A stretch of DNA of 64,000 nt from Nemophila menziesii (GCA_029959085.1 JARWIR010000023.1:8135860-8199859); one strand, 5' to 3'; shown: positions 23,484-33,524, counted from the first letter of the stretch. Notes: generated by a model from the letters alone, not told the origin. Translations and numbers: made by a program.

Positions 23484-23517
23484 GAGTCATATGATGGTTA
23501 ACTATCTCATGCGGGTC
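23484..23517 (+). ncRNA. Degenerate group II intron domain V (nad2 last intron)
   Basis: A 34-nt hairpin-like segment, GAGTCATATGATGG...CATGCGGGTC, about 60 bp before nad2 coding sequence. Length and ends match domain V (normally GAGCC...GGTTC). The AGC catalytic triad reads AGT here, and the partner strand has G for T, so base pairing at the foot is damaged. This is expected for a dead nuclear copy. Confidence 0.7.
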
Positions 23518-23574
23518 GGAGAGGACTCGGTTGTTACTGGTAGTTAGTACCCATATGGTTTCGGGGTGGACCGT

Positions 23575-23772
23575 TTCAATCTTTTTTATTATATACGCTT
23601 AGCGAAAAGAATGTTTTTTGATACACCTAGGACATGGATTCTATATAAACCGATGGATCATGACAAGTCGTTACTACTAGAAATGACTGCCTCTTTCATT
23701 GCTTCATTCTTTCCATATCATTCTCCTTTGTTCTAAGTTACTCATCAAATGGCACTCACTTCATATATTTAA
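23575..23772 (+). pseudogene. nad2: nad2 last-exon pseudogene (mitochondrial NADH dehydrogenase subunit 2)
   Basis: Reads FNLFYYIRLAKRMFFDTPRT, WILYKPMDHDKSLLL and, after an internal TAA (23734-23736), VTHQMALTSYI before the natural stop at 23770. This matches the C-terminus of plant mitochondrial ND2, a proton-pumping subunit of complex I. The internal stop replaces a serine codon (TCA to TAA). One substitution separates the two copies here: T at 23692, G at 56060. Confidence 0.85.
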
Positions 23773-24047
23773 GTTCGATCATTGGTCTGACTGGACGGAA
23801 TATTGGCTAATGAACTCTTTTTCCTCCTATAGTCTTGATCTCCCATGAAAGGAGCAAGCAAGAAAATTAAAGCGTTAGCGCACTCCAGCAAGAAAAGAAG
23901 GACAATATAGGAACGACTTCTAAGATAGAATAACAATAATGAGAATAACCCTGGACTAGACCTATTCTGATTCTTAATTATCCGTCGCTACGCTGTTCCC
24001 AAGGACTAGCAAAATCGAAATAGCGAAATTATTGGGTCATCTCAATG

Positions 24048-24417
24048 GGTTCAGAAACCACAACAATTATTACAAGCTTAGCTAGCGCTATACTTGTAGT
24101 TGGAGATACCACAGTAACATGGCTTTGGGGTGGTTTCTCCATGGACAATGCCACCTAAAATCGTTTTTTTAGTCTTCATCATTTACTCCCCTTTATTTTA
24201 GTAGGTGCCAATCTTTTTCATCTGGCCGCATTACATCAATATGGATCAAATAATCCATTGGGTATACATTCAGAGATGGATGAAATAGCTTCTTACCCTT
24301 ATATTTATGTAAATGATCTAGTAAGTTTGGAAGATTTTGCTATCTTTTTTTCCATTTTTGGTTTTTATGTTCCTAATGTTTTGGGGCATCCCGACAATTA
24401 TATACCTGCTAAACCGA
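24048..24417 (+). pseudogene. cob: cob pseudogene fragment (mitochondrial cytochrome b)
   Basis: An internal segment of plant cytochrome b (complex III): [26 protein letters not shown], a stop at 24156-24158 replacing Leu, FHLAALHQYGSNNPLG, HSEMDEIASYPYIYV and VLGHPDNYIPA. Neither end of the protein is present. Similarity stops after IPAKP near 24417, and the frame ends by chance at 24446. The Ser in IASYPY, where the mitochondrial protein as I remember it has Phe, could be an unedited C, which would suit transfer as DNA. Against the mature protein, copy 1 has changed Val to Ile and Ile to Gly, while copy 2 keeps those but has Leu changed to Met. Confidence 0.92.
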
Positions 24418-24630
24418 TATGGAAAATAACTAATTATAAGGGATAATTTCAATTAATTACAATTATTTCAAATTCTACTCACAGATTAGGAAGGAGGATC
24501 ATACTTTAAAAGATTAATTTTCAATTAAACATTCTGACATATTTACCTTCACAATTATCCTTGATGTCATTTTTATATTATATAATAATTAATATAATAT
24601 TTATTTATTTATTTTAATTATATTTTAAAG

Positions 24631-24830
24631 TCCGACCACCTCTACCATCCACTACCTCCACCACCACCTCTGGCATTTCACCACCGACTACTACCACCAA
24701 CTAATACATTCTCCATCAACCACCACCACAACCATCACCCATAACCCCACTACACAACCACTACCTCATGCATCGACCACTCCCACCCTCATTACTACCA
24801 CCATCTTATGCATCCACCACCACCACCACC
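24631..24830. repeat. CCA/CCACCA-rich low-complexity tract
   Basis: About 200 bp dominated by CCA, ACC and CAT triplets, ending in a pure (CCA)n run. The translated Trp-rich or Val-rich frames across it are artefacts of the repeat. Confidence 0.9.
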
Positions 24831-24869
24831 GATCTTTCTGTAAATTTGACCTCAAAATGTGGGTAACCT

Positions 24870-25375
24870 GATAGTCATTGAAAAAATTGGGAAACTTCTT
24901 AAGATATCGATCCTCTTCTAAAAAATTGAGCAGAGTTTCCACAAGAAAAAGGGAAAAATATGGATACACGACGAAAATTTATAGATGCACTAAAACATTT
25001 CACGACCATGTCAGAGAAATAATCGGTGAAAGTTCATTTTATTTATCGGAAATCCTAAAGACACAGATATCACTTCAAGAAATCAAGTACATGCGACCTT
25101 GTTTGACTACTTGACATCTTTATCTGGTCAAGGAAAAACACTTTGCATGTATTAGAAGATATTTGCGAATGTGGTGACATTTAGGGCGATAATTTTGCTC
25201 CGAGATAACCGATAAAGATATCAAAGATGCAATATTTGGTATTAAGTCCCCATCACCCGACAATTTTATCCAAATTCTTCATCAAGTCTTGGAATGTAGT
25301 AGGTGAAGAGTTGACCATATAAATAAGTAAATTTTTCATATAAGACTTTCTCTTAAAGAAACTTATCTATTATAT
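24870..25375 (+). pseudogene. LINE remnant D: link and RT start
   Basis: Traces of the region before RT (CTKTFHDHVREII, similar to the NTKFFH motif) and of the RT start (EITDKDIKDAIFGIKSPSPD, where functional LINEs have KSPGPDG). These are followed, in another frame, by FFIKSWNVVGEEL. Several frameshifts. Copy 2 has two extra bases near 57634, which place the two RT pieces in one frame (SPSPDNYLSKFFIKSWN), so copy 2 is closer to the ancestor at this site. Confidence 0.7.
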
Positions 25376-26834
25376 CATTAACAGACTTCTCCTTCTCTCC
25401 AATCACAGAGAGTTGTTCTTCCAAAGTCTCATTAACAAAATTATTTACTTCTTCTTTGTCACCTTCACCTTCAGTTACATTAACATCAGGCGTGTTTTGA
25501 TATTTGCAAACAACCTGAAAAGGTAAAAGAAATATACAATCAAATATATGTAAATTAAAGGGGTGGTTTGTCAATCAACTGAAATGTTAAGGGCTAAACT
25601 GTCAAATGACTGTATACCTTTATTGTTTCTTCTTCAACTATCTTTTCTTCCATGCTTTTCCCATAATGTCTTTCACCATTCTTTTCTTCCACGCTTTTCA
25701 TATCAGGCCTTTCATCACAGGTCTTTCCTCCTTCTTCCAAACCAACATTACATACCTTTTTTAGTTCTTTCTCAACAACTACTTTCTCTACAGTCTATGA
25801 AACTAAAGTATTTACTTCGTCGTTCTCACCTTCAGTTACATTAACATCAGTTGTGTTTTGATCTTCACAAACAACCTATAAAGTTAAAATAAATATATAG
25901 TCAAATATATGTAAATTAGGGGTTAAATTGTCAATCAACTAAAATGTTAAGGGCTAAATTGTCAAATGATTGTGTACCTTAACTGTTTCCTCTTCAAATG
26001 TCTTTTCTTACACACTTTTCTCACCATGCCTTTCATCACTCTTTTCTTCTACACTTTTTATATTAGGCCTTTCATCACAGGTTTTAACTACTTCTTTTTT
26101 CCCTTCATTACAGTTCTGGACTTCCATCTCATCCAGGCCATTATTGGTATGAACTTTATCTTCTTCTCGTTGCTGAACTATTTCCTCAACCTTATTTCCA
26201 AGTTAATAACAAAGGCATGAAATAAGGAGTTTGAATTTCGTGGTTTTCATGTATTACTGGTTTACTAACAACAAACATGTCAACAGTTACGTTGTTCTCT
26301 CCAATGCTACACATCTCCATACATTTATCCTTGCAATCTAAACAAACTAGACCATCAGGTAGTTTTTTCCCCAATTTCAAATAGTTTTACTCCAAGTTAC
26401 CTTTTATCCCTAACTTCGAAACAGACTTCTTAAGTACAGGTATACTAAATTTATCATATTCAGAACCATCTACATACTCAATCTTTAAATCATGGTAATT
26501 GCTCATGTCTTCATTAAATATCCCACAAAAGAGAATCCTCAGTGCAAATTTCTTTGTTACACGATCAATTTCGAATAAATTAGTTACCCATTACGTTAGG
26601 AACCAATTAATGGAAAAATAATTATCAAAGATGGATACACTATCAATATGGTAACCAAATCCCGTAAAATATACTCCTATTACTAACTAAATCCCGCCCT
26701 TCACGCGTGATATCTAAAAATGTAATAAATATACTCGTAAACCCTACATTTACAGATTAAAAGATTTTAACTTACAAGCAAAAATTTAGGGGTAGTAAAT
26801 AAACACACTTACTCCATAACGTAAACGGCGCCAT
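25353..26834 (-). pseudogene. Mutator-like transposase N-terminal pseudogene, multi-exon
   Basis: Minus-strand relic. ATG at 26834 opens MAPFTLW with a GTAAGT donor at 26812. A large exon (from about 26570 to 25978) carries FALRILFCGIFNED, EYVDGSEYDKFSIP and LGKKLPDGLVCLD, resembling the N-terminal region of plant MuDR/MULE transposases, then an acidic, Lys/Glu-rich tail. Introns 25876-25977 and 25515-25617 have clean GT...AG ends and near-identical sequence. Exon 3 (25618-25875) and exon 4 (25353-25514) begin alike (VVCEDQNTTDVNVTEGE, VVCKYQNTPDVNVTEGE). Stops: after GNLE, after HGEKSV, and TAG at 25795-25797 in exon 3. The catalytic DDE and zinc-finger parts are absent. The family call rests on the N-terminal pattern. 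Confidence 0.65.
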
Positions 26835-27937
26835 TGATTATATTTTAAGCTAAAGTATATCGGCTTATGCAATCTGGGTTCTTCGTCTTCTTGTTCTTCC
26901 CCAAACCAAACCCTCCCTTGTCTTTTGATTTTGTTTTAATTTTTTTGTTTTGTTTTTTGTGTATATAGGGTAGGAATTTTAGAATTACCTATTTTGCCCT
27001 TTTAAAAATATGGGGTTAAGATAATTAATTAAATAAAACGGATGAAGAATAAAAAAATAATAAAAATGCTCTTAACGGTGATTTTGGACGGAAAACGTTA
27101 GTAACGACCACGAGTCACGAAAAGAAAAGTTAAGGGTATCAAGTAGAATTAGACAATGGGGCAACTTGTTAATCGCATAAAAAATTATGAGCAAACGGGG
27201 TATTTCCTCAAACTTATATAAAACCCTCATTTCGGTTACCTTTTCTTCATAAATCAAAAGTAAGACAAAAAGTTCCTTGGAGCACCGTAAGATATTCGAC
27301 GATCTCCATCGTCTCAGTGATGTTTAAATCAGGTACACTCTCGAATCCTCACTTTTTTCATATTTTCCACTTATTAAGTTGTAATAACGATGAAATATAC
27401 AATCGATCTGCAAAACCTAAGGTAAAAAAAGTAGGAGATATTGAGAAATTGTTACAATTAAGAAAGAAAGTTTATGCGGTTTGCTGGGTAAAACTCTGGA
27501 TTTCTAGTCCATTGAACAATTTCAATGTAGATGCTCGCTATGTTATGGATTTCTCTGTTATGGATTTCCTGCTAAGAGAAATCAGAATTGTATCTTATAC
27601 AATATATTTGCACCATAGGGGACCATACCGGTGAAGAATGAGTTGGGTTAGTTGGGTTAGTGGATTTGGTTGAAACATTATCACAATCCGAAGATATCTC
27701 ATTAACTGCCACCCCACCAATAGTCCTCCCAACCAGTCTTTTTCTCTATATGTGATATTTATGGATAATCATTAATGTATTTTATCCATAAATTTAATCA
27801 TTAAATTGGGATTATAGCTTGAATTTGAGTTAGATTTGAACTAATTACTCTTTACTTTTACATATTTACTTGATAATTAAAAAATATTAACATAGAAATA
27901 ATGCTTATTTATTTGGAAGAGATTAATAGAAATAATG
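26426..27937 (+). repeat. Repeat family R, member b (tandem with member c)
   Basis: A 1512-bp unit repeated directly at 27938. The left third overlaps the MULE 5' end (minus strand). The right part carries a TATA box (27215-27221), a leader, ATG at 27319 followed after 13 nt by a GTAC donor-like site, and a 105-codon open frame (27317-27634) with a basic stretch and LWISSPLNNFNVDAR. That frame has no family I recognise. Unit b lacks the CACACAG block found at the end of units a and c, so the tandem copy is truncated there. Confidence 0.88.
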
Positions 27938-29580
27938 CTTCTTAAGTACAGGTATACTGAATTTGTCATATTCACAACCATCTACAAACTCAATCTTTAA
28001 ATCATGGTAATTGCTCGTGTCTTCATCAAATATCATACAGAAGCGAATCCTCAGTGCAAATTTCTCTGTTAGACGATTAATTTCGAATAAATTAGTTACC
28101 CATTACGTTAGGAAACAATTAATGGAAAAATAATTATCAAATATGGATACACTATCAATGTTGTAACCAAATCCCGTAAAATATACTCCTATTACTAATT
28201 AAATCACGCCCTTCACGCGTGATATCTAAAAATGTAATAAATATACTCGAAAACCCTACATTTACATATTAAAAGATCTTAACTAACAAGCAAAGATTTA
28301 GGGGTAATAAATAAACACACTTACTCCATAACGTAAATGGCGCCATTGATTATCTTTCGAGCTAAAGTACATCGACTTATGCAATCTGGGTTCTTCGTCT
28401 TCTTGTTCTTCCCCAAACCAAACCCTCCCTTGTCTTTTGATTTTGTTTTAATTTTTTTGTTTTGTTTTATGTATATATAGGGTAGGCATTTCAGAATTAC
28501 CTATTTTGCCCTTTTAAAAATATGGGGTTAAGATAATTAATTAAATAAAACGGATTAAGAATAAAAAAATAATAAAAATGCTCTTAACGGTGATTTTGGA
28601 CGGAAAAATGTTAGTAACGACCAAGTGTCACGAAAAGAAATGTTAAAGGGTATCTAGTAGAATTAAACAATGGGGCAACTTGTCAATAGCATTAAAATTT
28701 AGGAGCAAAAGGGGTATTTCCTCAAACTTATATAAAACCCTCATTTCGGTTACCTTTTCTTCATAAATCAAAAGTAAGAGGAAAAGTTCCTTGGAGCACC
28801 TAAGACGATCTCCATCGCCTCAGTGATGTTTAAATCAGGTACACTCTCGAATCCTCACTTTTTTCATATTTTCCACTTATTAAGTTGTAATAACGATGAA
28901 ATATACAATCGATCTGTAAAACCTAATGTAAAAAAAAGTAGGAGATATTGAGGAATTGTTACAATTAAGATAGAAAGTTTATGCGGTTAGCTGGGTAAAA
29001 CTCTGGATTTCTAGTCCATTGAACAATTTCAATGTAGATGCTCGCTCTGTTATGGATTTCTCTGTTATGGATTTCCTGCTAAGAGAAATCAGAATTGTAT
29101 CTTATACAATATATTTTCACCATAGGGGACCATACAGGTGAAGAATGAGTTGGGTTAGTTGGGTTAGTTGATTTGGTTGAAACATTATCACAATCCGAAG
29201 AATCTCATCAACTGCCACCCCACCAATAGCCCTCCCAACCAGTCTTTTTCTCTATATGTGATATTATGGATAATCATAATGTATTTTATCCATAAATTTA
29301 AACATTAAATTGGGATTATAGCTTGAATTTGAGTTGGATTTGAACTAATTACTCTTTACTTTTACATATTTACTTAATAATTAAAAAATATTAACATAGA
29401 AATAATGCTTATTTACTTGGAAGGGATTAATAGTAATTTTTTTATATTTTGCACACAGGCAGAAACTCATGCCAAGAACAATATCATTACTGAACAAAAA
29501 CATTAAACGAATAAGATCATTGGCCGTGACATTTCAGTTAACTATGAAGGTTTAATAATTTTCATGGTAAAATTTAATTG
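27938..29580 (+). repeat. Repeat family R, member c
   Basis: Begins CTTCTTAAGTACAGGTATACT as unit b does and contains a second copy of the MULE 5' end on the minus strand (27938-28350, including GGCGCCAT start context). It has a second TATA box (28729-28735) and ATG/donor-like start, then runs past the end of unit b through a CACACAG acceptor-like site (about 29457) to CATGGTAAAATTTAATT. Small indels break the frame seen in unit b. Confidence 0.88.
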
Positions 29581-29649
29581 ATAGGTCATTTTAAAACAAT
29601 AAATTTCATAAAGGCCTTTTTTGATATTTTCGTAGTATAAAATTCTCTC

Positions 29650-30496
29650 GCTTCTTCATATCGTGTACACAATTTGGGGATTCATTTGCTGTTTCGACAT
29701 TAAAAATCGAGGTTATTAACAAGGTAAATTTGGATTCTTATCTTTTCAATACTAAAATATTGTGCATTGTGTGAATTAGATCTTAATTATTTTATTGAAT
29801 TTGATAAACAGATTTCTTAGCTTCATTTGTTTCGATATTTTATGAGTAATTTCTCTATATTTGATGATAGATCTTGCATTTTACCCCCTTATCTAACGAT
29901 TTATCGAAGCGCATAGGTTATGTAATTAAGAAAAAATAGATTCTGAAATCTTCAAAGCAAACAAATCTGTATTTGATTTTTCATTAATTTTATCGATACT
30001 ATAATCTATGTCAGTAATCGAAACCAAATTTCAATTAAATAGCGTAATACATTCTTCGATCTTCGAATCCATCAAAAGAAAAACTCATATAAAGTGTTAT
30101 TAAGTTAGAAATCTCTGCTGTTTCATTTTTTTTCAATTGTGAAGTTGTATGATTGATTTAAACATGTTAGAGTATTCAAATTATTGCTATTTTGCACTTA
30201 TTTTTGTTTACAGAAACCAAATTTCAGGGAATAATCATTTTGCTACACATCTAGTGGAAAATTCAAGCCAAAGGAACTTTAGAAACAGTTCATCAGCTCC
30301 ATTTATTAAATCTATAAGAAGAAGCTCAAGGTTTTCAAATCAAAAAATGGATAAATCCGATAATTTTGTACCAATTGAAGATTTTACAGTGGATATTTAC
30401 TCCACAGATCAGCAATCTAGTGAGGGTAACTTTTTCCCTTGTGGGAATCTCATTATCACAAAATTACCACCTAATCTTCTCAACATTGCGTTTCAA
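29650..30496 (+). CDS. Candidate two-exon transcript, function unknown
   Basis: A leader-like stretch ends in AACAAG with donor GTAAAT (29724). A 490-bp AT-rich intron ends in TTTGTTTACAG (30213). Exon 2 is 30214-30496 with donor GTAAGT. The exon codes for a Ser/Asn-rich basic segment (SIRRSSRFSNQKMDKSD) followed by CGNLIITKLPPNLLNIAFQ. I recognise no domain, signal peptide or membrane segment. An open frame through the intron starts at 30149, but the splice signals argue that the exon is the real unit. Downstream, a further exon-like stretch (30612-30660) is possible. In copy 2 codon AAA (30353) is TAA. It may be part of a larger transposon gene. Confidence 0.3.
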
Positions 30497-31935
30497 GTAA
30501 GTAAAACTTATTAATTACATTGGGTTTTAAATTATTGTATCTTTTAATAGGATGCATTATTAACATTTTTTATGGGTTTTACTTAGAATAAACTCTGAAG
30601 TTTCCTATCAAGGTTCGCAACATAATTCTACTACCCAAATACGTAAGAGGCCTCAACTTTCCCTAATTGGTACTCTCTCTCTCTCTCATGTATTAATGTG
30701 TATTTATATGGTTGTAATTATATATTAAAGGCAAACTCAATTATCGAATGCATTCGTGTATGTAACCCAACATGTAATTTTCATTTTATTGTTTTAGTTT
30801 AGAAACAATAATTAGTCAGATATGCAACGTCTTATTATGAGTTCAGGGTACACTTAAAATTTTTGTTTGTGGGTGCTATAATATTAAAAGGATTTTAGTG
30901 AGATGGATGAGGTGAAGTAGGGTAGGGATTTTATTTACAATTTAACTATTAAATATAATTTTTATTCAATTTTGGTAAAGTTATCTTGAAAAAGTAATAT
31001 CCTATATATCAAAAAAATTATAATATGTTGTAAAATTATTTGAAAAACTTTATTCTCTAATGGATGAAGAAAAAAAGTTTAACTAATCATTCTAAAAAAT
31101 TATTTTATAAGAGTGAATTGTTTAAAAGGTCCAAAACTAAATTTTCTCATTTTTAATGGGTTTAAGTTTTTTTCCTTCCGCAAATGGTCAAATTTTTAAT
31201 GGGATATCTTTGTTTTTATAATAAGTTACGATTTTATTTAATGGTTTATACAAATTTTTTAATGGGTCACGTGTATTATTTTTTATAGATTAAACATATT
31301 TCTTAAAGGTTATGTGTAATAAATATTGTAAACTTTATTAGCTAACAATATTCTTGTAAAGACATTTGAATCAATAACCCATAAATACTTACATAACATA
31401 ATTTGGACTCATGAACAAACCATATATCACGACGAAGGGATCACTTGGTGTGATTAACAATAGGTAAATAGCCGATAAAAAGATATATAACAAGCAACTA
31501 TGATATATATAGATATATATGTGTGTATATATAATATATATCAACGTCAGTAAACAACCTGGATTACTGATAATTTATACAGGGATTTGTTGACCAAAAC
31601 AATAATATTTCATAGTATTTAAAATTTATACATTACCATAACATCAGCGTGAAAATCTAATAAATGGTCAAGTAAAAAATAGCAAAGGAAATGTCATCAA
31701 TAACGTGAGTAAAGATGAATAATTATGTGTTACTTGAATATACTTAACTAAATCATGTTTGATGTTTTTTTCTTGGTTTCTTATGTTTTTAATGTAAATA
31801 AATTAATTATATGATAAATTGCACCATTTATCTTTCAGTACGTGGGTGGTCCAGGCTTGCTTGCACGCACAACGAATAATCACACACGGATATAATTGCC
31901 TCCACATGCATATTCCCAATTAAATTCAGAACTAG
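30497..31935. other. AT-rich spacer, no gene recognised
   Basis: Holds a CT microsatellite (about 30671-30687), several TTTTTAATGGG-type short repeats (31160-31260) and an AT-rich tract (31500-31540). No open frame with a protein signature. It ends at the GTTAC target duplication of the gypsy element. Confidence 0.5.
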
Positions 31936-31940
31936 GTTAC
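31936..31940. repeat. Left target-site duplication GTTAC
   Basis: GTTAC directly before the left LTR, matched by GTTAC at 36945-36949. Confidence 0.75.
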
Positions 31941-33510
31941 TAGTGTCTCCTAACACCCCCATATAGGAAGGATACGTACCGCAAGTGTACAGATCGTCCA
32001 AGTAATATTCGGTAAACGGGAATTCGATCTCAAGAACGGATTGGATATGACTTTAGATGTTATGTAATAAGTTTTTGTAGTTGTTATATGATGCGGAAAA
32101 CAAAATAGATAAATATTTGTTTTGATTTTATTTAAGTATTAAAGTGCAAATAATGTAAAATACTAAATTAACTAATGCAAATAAATGAGATGCAAGTAAA
32201 TAAAATACGAGTAGATGCAAGGATGAGAAATAGTACTTGAGTTTCGCAAGGATTTCGCCTAAATCCATTCAATAAATGTTCTTGTTTAAGAGTCGAATTG
32301 GTAATTAATAATAGTCTAGATTCGAGTTTCTCCTAACCCCCGTTAGGGTGGACTTGGGAGCTATCCTAGGGTATTAAAAACCCCGAGGGTGATTATAAGC
32401 TACCTTTGAATGTTCAAGTGTTTAACCCAATTGACTATAAGATTAACTAAGTCCGCAAGGATCAATAATTATATCTTACATCTATTACTTAGTTCAGTTA
32501 TTAAACCCCCCTCCCGTCAAGGTGATCATTACGCCTCTATAATGAATAGCTTAATTACTAATTCCTATTTTTGATTCATGACTTGAAAAACAGTATATAA
32601 ATTCACGATAATAGAAAATACTAATTTACCCAATTCAAATAAAATCTTTCAATCCAAAATTCAAAAACATTAATTAAATAAATTGGGGCTTAGCCCATTA
32701 AAGCGATTCTCAATCACAAATGAGTTTAGCTCATAATTGAAATTAAAACTAAAGAAATAAAATAAAAGGAACTCGTGTTTTATAGAAAGAAAAATAAATA
32801 AAACCTAATTAAGAGGTTGTTGCATTGACTGTTGGTGGAAGAATTGCTTCTCCAGCTTCAGTTTTTTTTTCTCTAGCTTCTGGCTTTTCTCTCTAACACT
32901 CTGCCTTTTGTAAAATGAATTGTGTGTAAAAATAAAGTCAAAAGGCCTATATATACTAATAAAATCGGACTTGGGCTTATTTTAAATGAATTAATGAAAT
33001 ATTAAATTACCCAAGTCCACTTTTCAAGTCCAAATCCTGTAACTGGTGTACACCATCCACTAAAATGGCTGTAACTTTCTCAATTTAACTTCGAATTGAC
33101 TCATTGAACTTGCTATTTTTTTTGTAACTCAATAAGGAACGAATCTTATTTACAACGCAATGGCTGAATCCATGTTTAAGTGGCTCGAAATCAGCAATTA
33201 TCATCAGCCTTCCAGATTTGTAGCTCCAGTTTGTCCACTCTTTGGGATATTTCTTCTCGCCTTCGACTTTTTTACACGATCTAAGACTCCTGTTCTTGAT
33301 TTCTGTCCTTGCTAGTATTAAAATCCTACAAACTTTACACTAAAACAAACCATTTAACGTGTAAAAGTGTAATAAATTAAAAATACTAAAATCCAAGGAG
33401 GAAAAATGATATATAACAATTTAATCCTAAAAGTATATCAAATTAGTCAAATAATCACCTAAAATGATGTCTCCTAAGGGAATATAATTAGAACAAACGA
33501 GGAGACATCA
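31941..33510 (-). mobile_element. 3' LTR (full length) of gypsy element
   Basis: 1570 bp. On the element's strand it starts TGATGTCTCC and ends GGAGACACTA, the last bases being a change from CCA in the partner LTR. Bases 32371-33510 are identical to 1-1140 as far as checked. Confidence 0.85.
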
Positions 33511-33524
33511 AGACCCCCAACTCC
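33511..33524 (-). promoter_or_regulatory. Polypurine tract (copy 2)
   Basis: Same sequence as 1141-1154. The associated inverted repeat is at 33528-33546. Confidence 0.75.

Larger units (their letters stand above)
23095..24430 (+). other. Nuclear insertion of mitochondrial DNA (NUMT): nad2 end plus cob segment
   Basis: GC content and style change abruptly near 23095. The segment holds the 3' part of a group II intron with a recognisable domain V, the last exon of nad2, an intergenic stretch (23773-24047), and an internal part of cob. All are on the plus strand. Premature stops show that it is not functional. Its edges are AT-rich nuclear-type sequence on both sides. Whether nad2 and cob were neighbours in the donor mitochondrial genome or were joined on insertion is unknown. 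Confidence 0.88.
1..32370. repeat. Large tandem repeat, copy 1 (~32.37 kb unit)
   Basis: This segment is followed directly by a second copy in the same orientation starting at 32371. All recognisable landmarks (LTRs, MITEs, LINE relics, AT tracts, mitochondrial insertion, MULE exons) recur at a shift of 32370, drifting by a few bases through indels. No substitution was found up to about 23691. From 23692 onward the copies differ at several dozen sites. The true duplication breakpoints are not visible, because the window begins inside an LTR and ends inside copy 2. The unit borders given are therefore arbitrary. A false duplication in the assembly is an open alternative. Confidence 0.97.

Noticed and set aside
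24631..24830. CCA-rich tract as a proline/histidine-rich protein or satellite
   Set aside because: No start, no consistent period and stops in frame; kept only as low-complexity DNA.
24766..24969. Minus-strand frame with a Trp run (WWWWW)
   Set aside because: The Trp run is a reading of the CCA repeat; the rest is antisense to the LINE-D relic.
32371..32390. The 32371 position as the true duplication breakpoint
   Set aside because: It only reflects where the window starts; the sequence at 31941-33510 is one continuous, intact LTR, so no junction is visible there.
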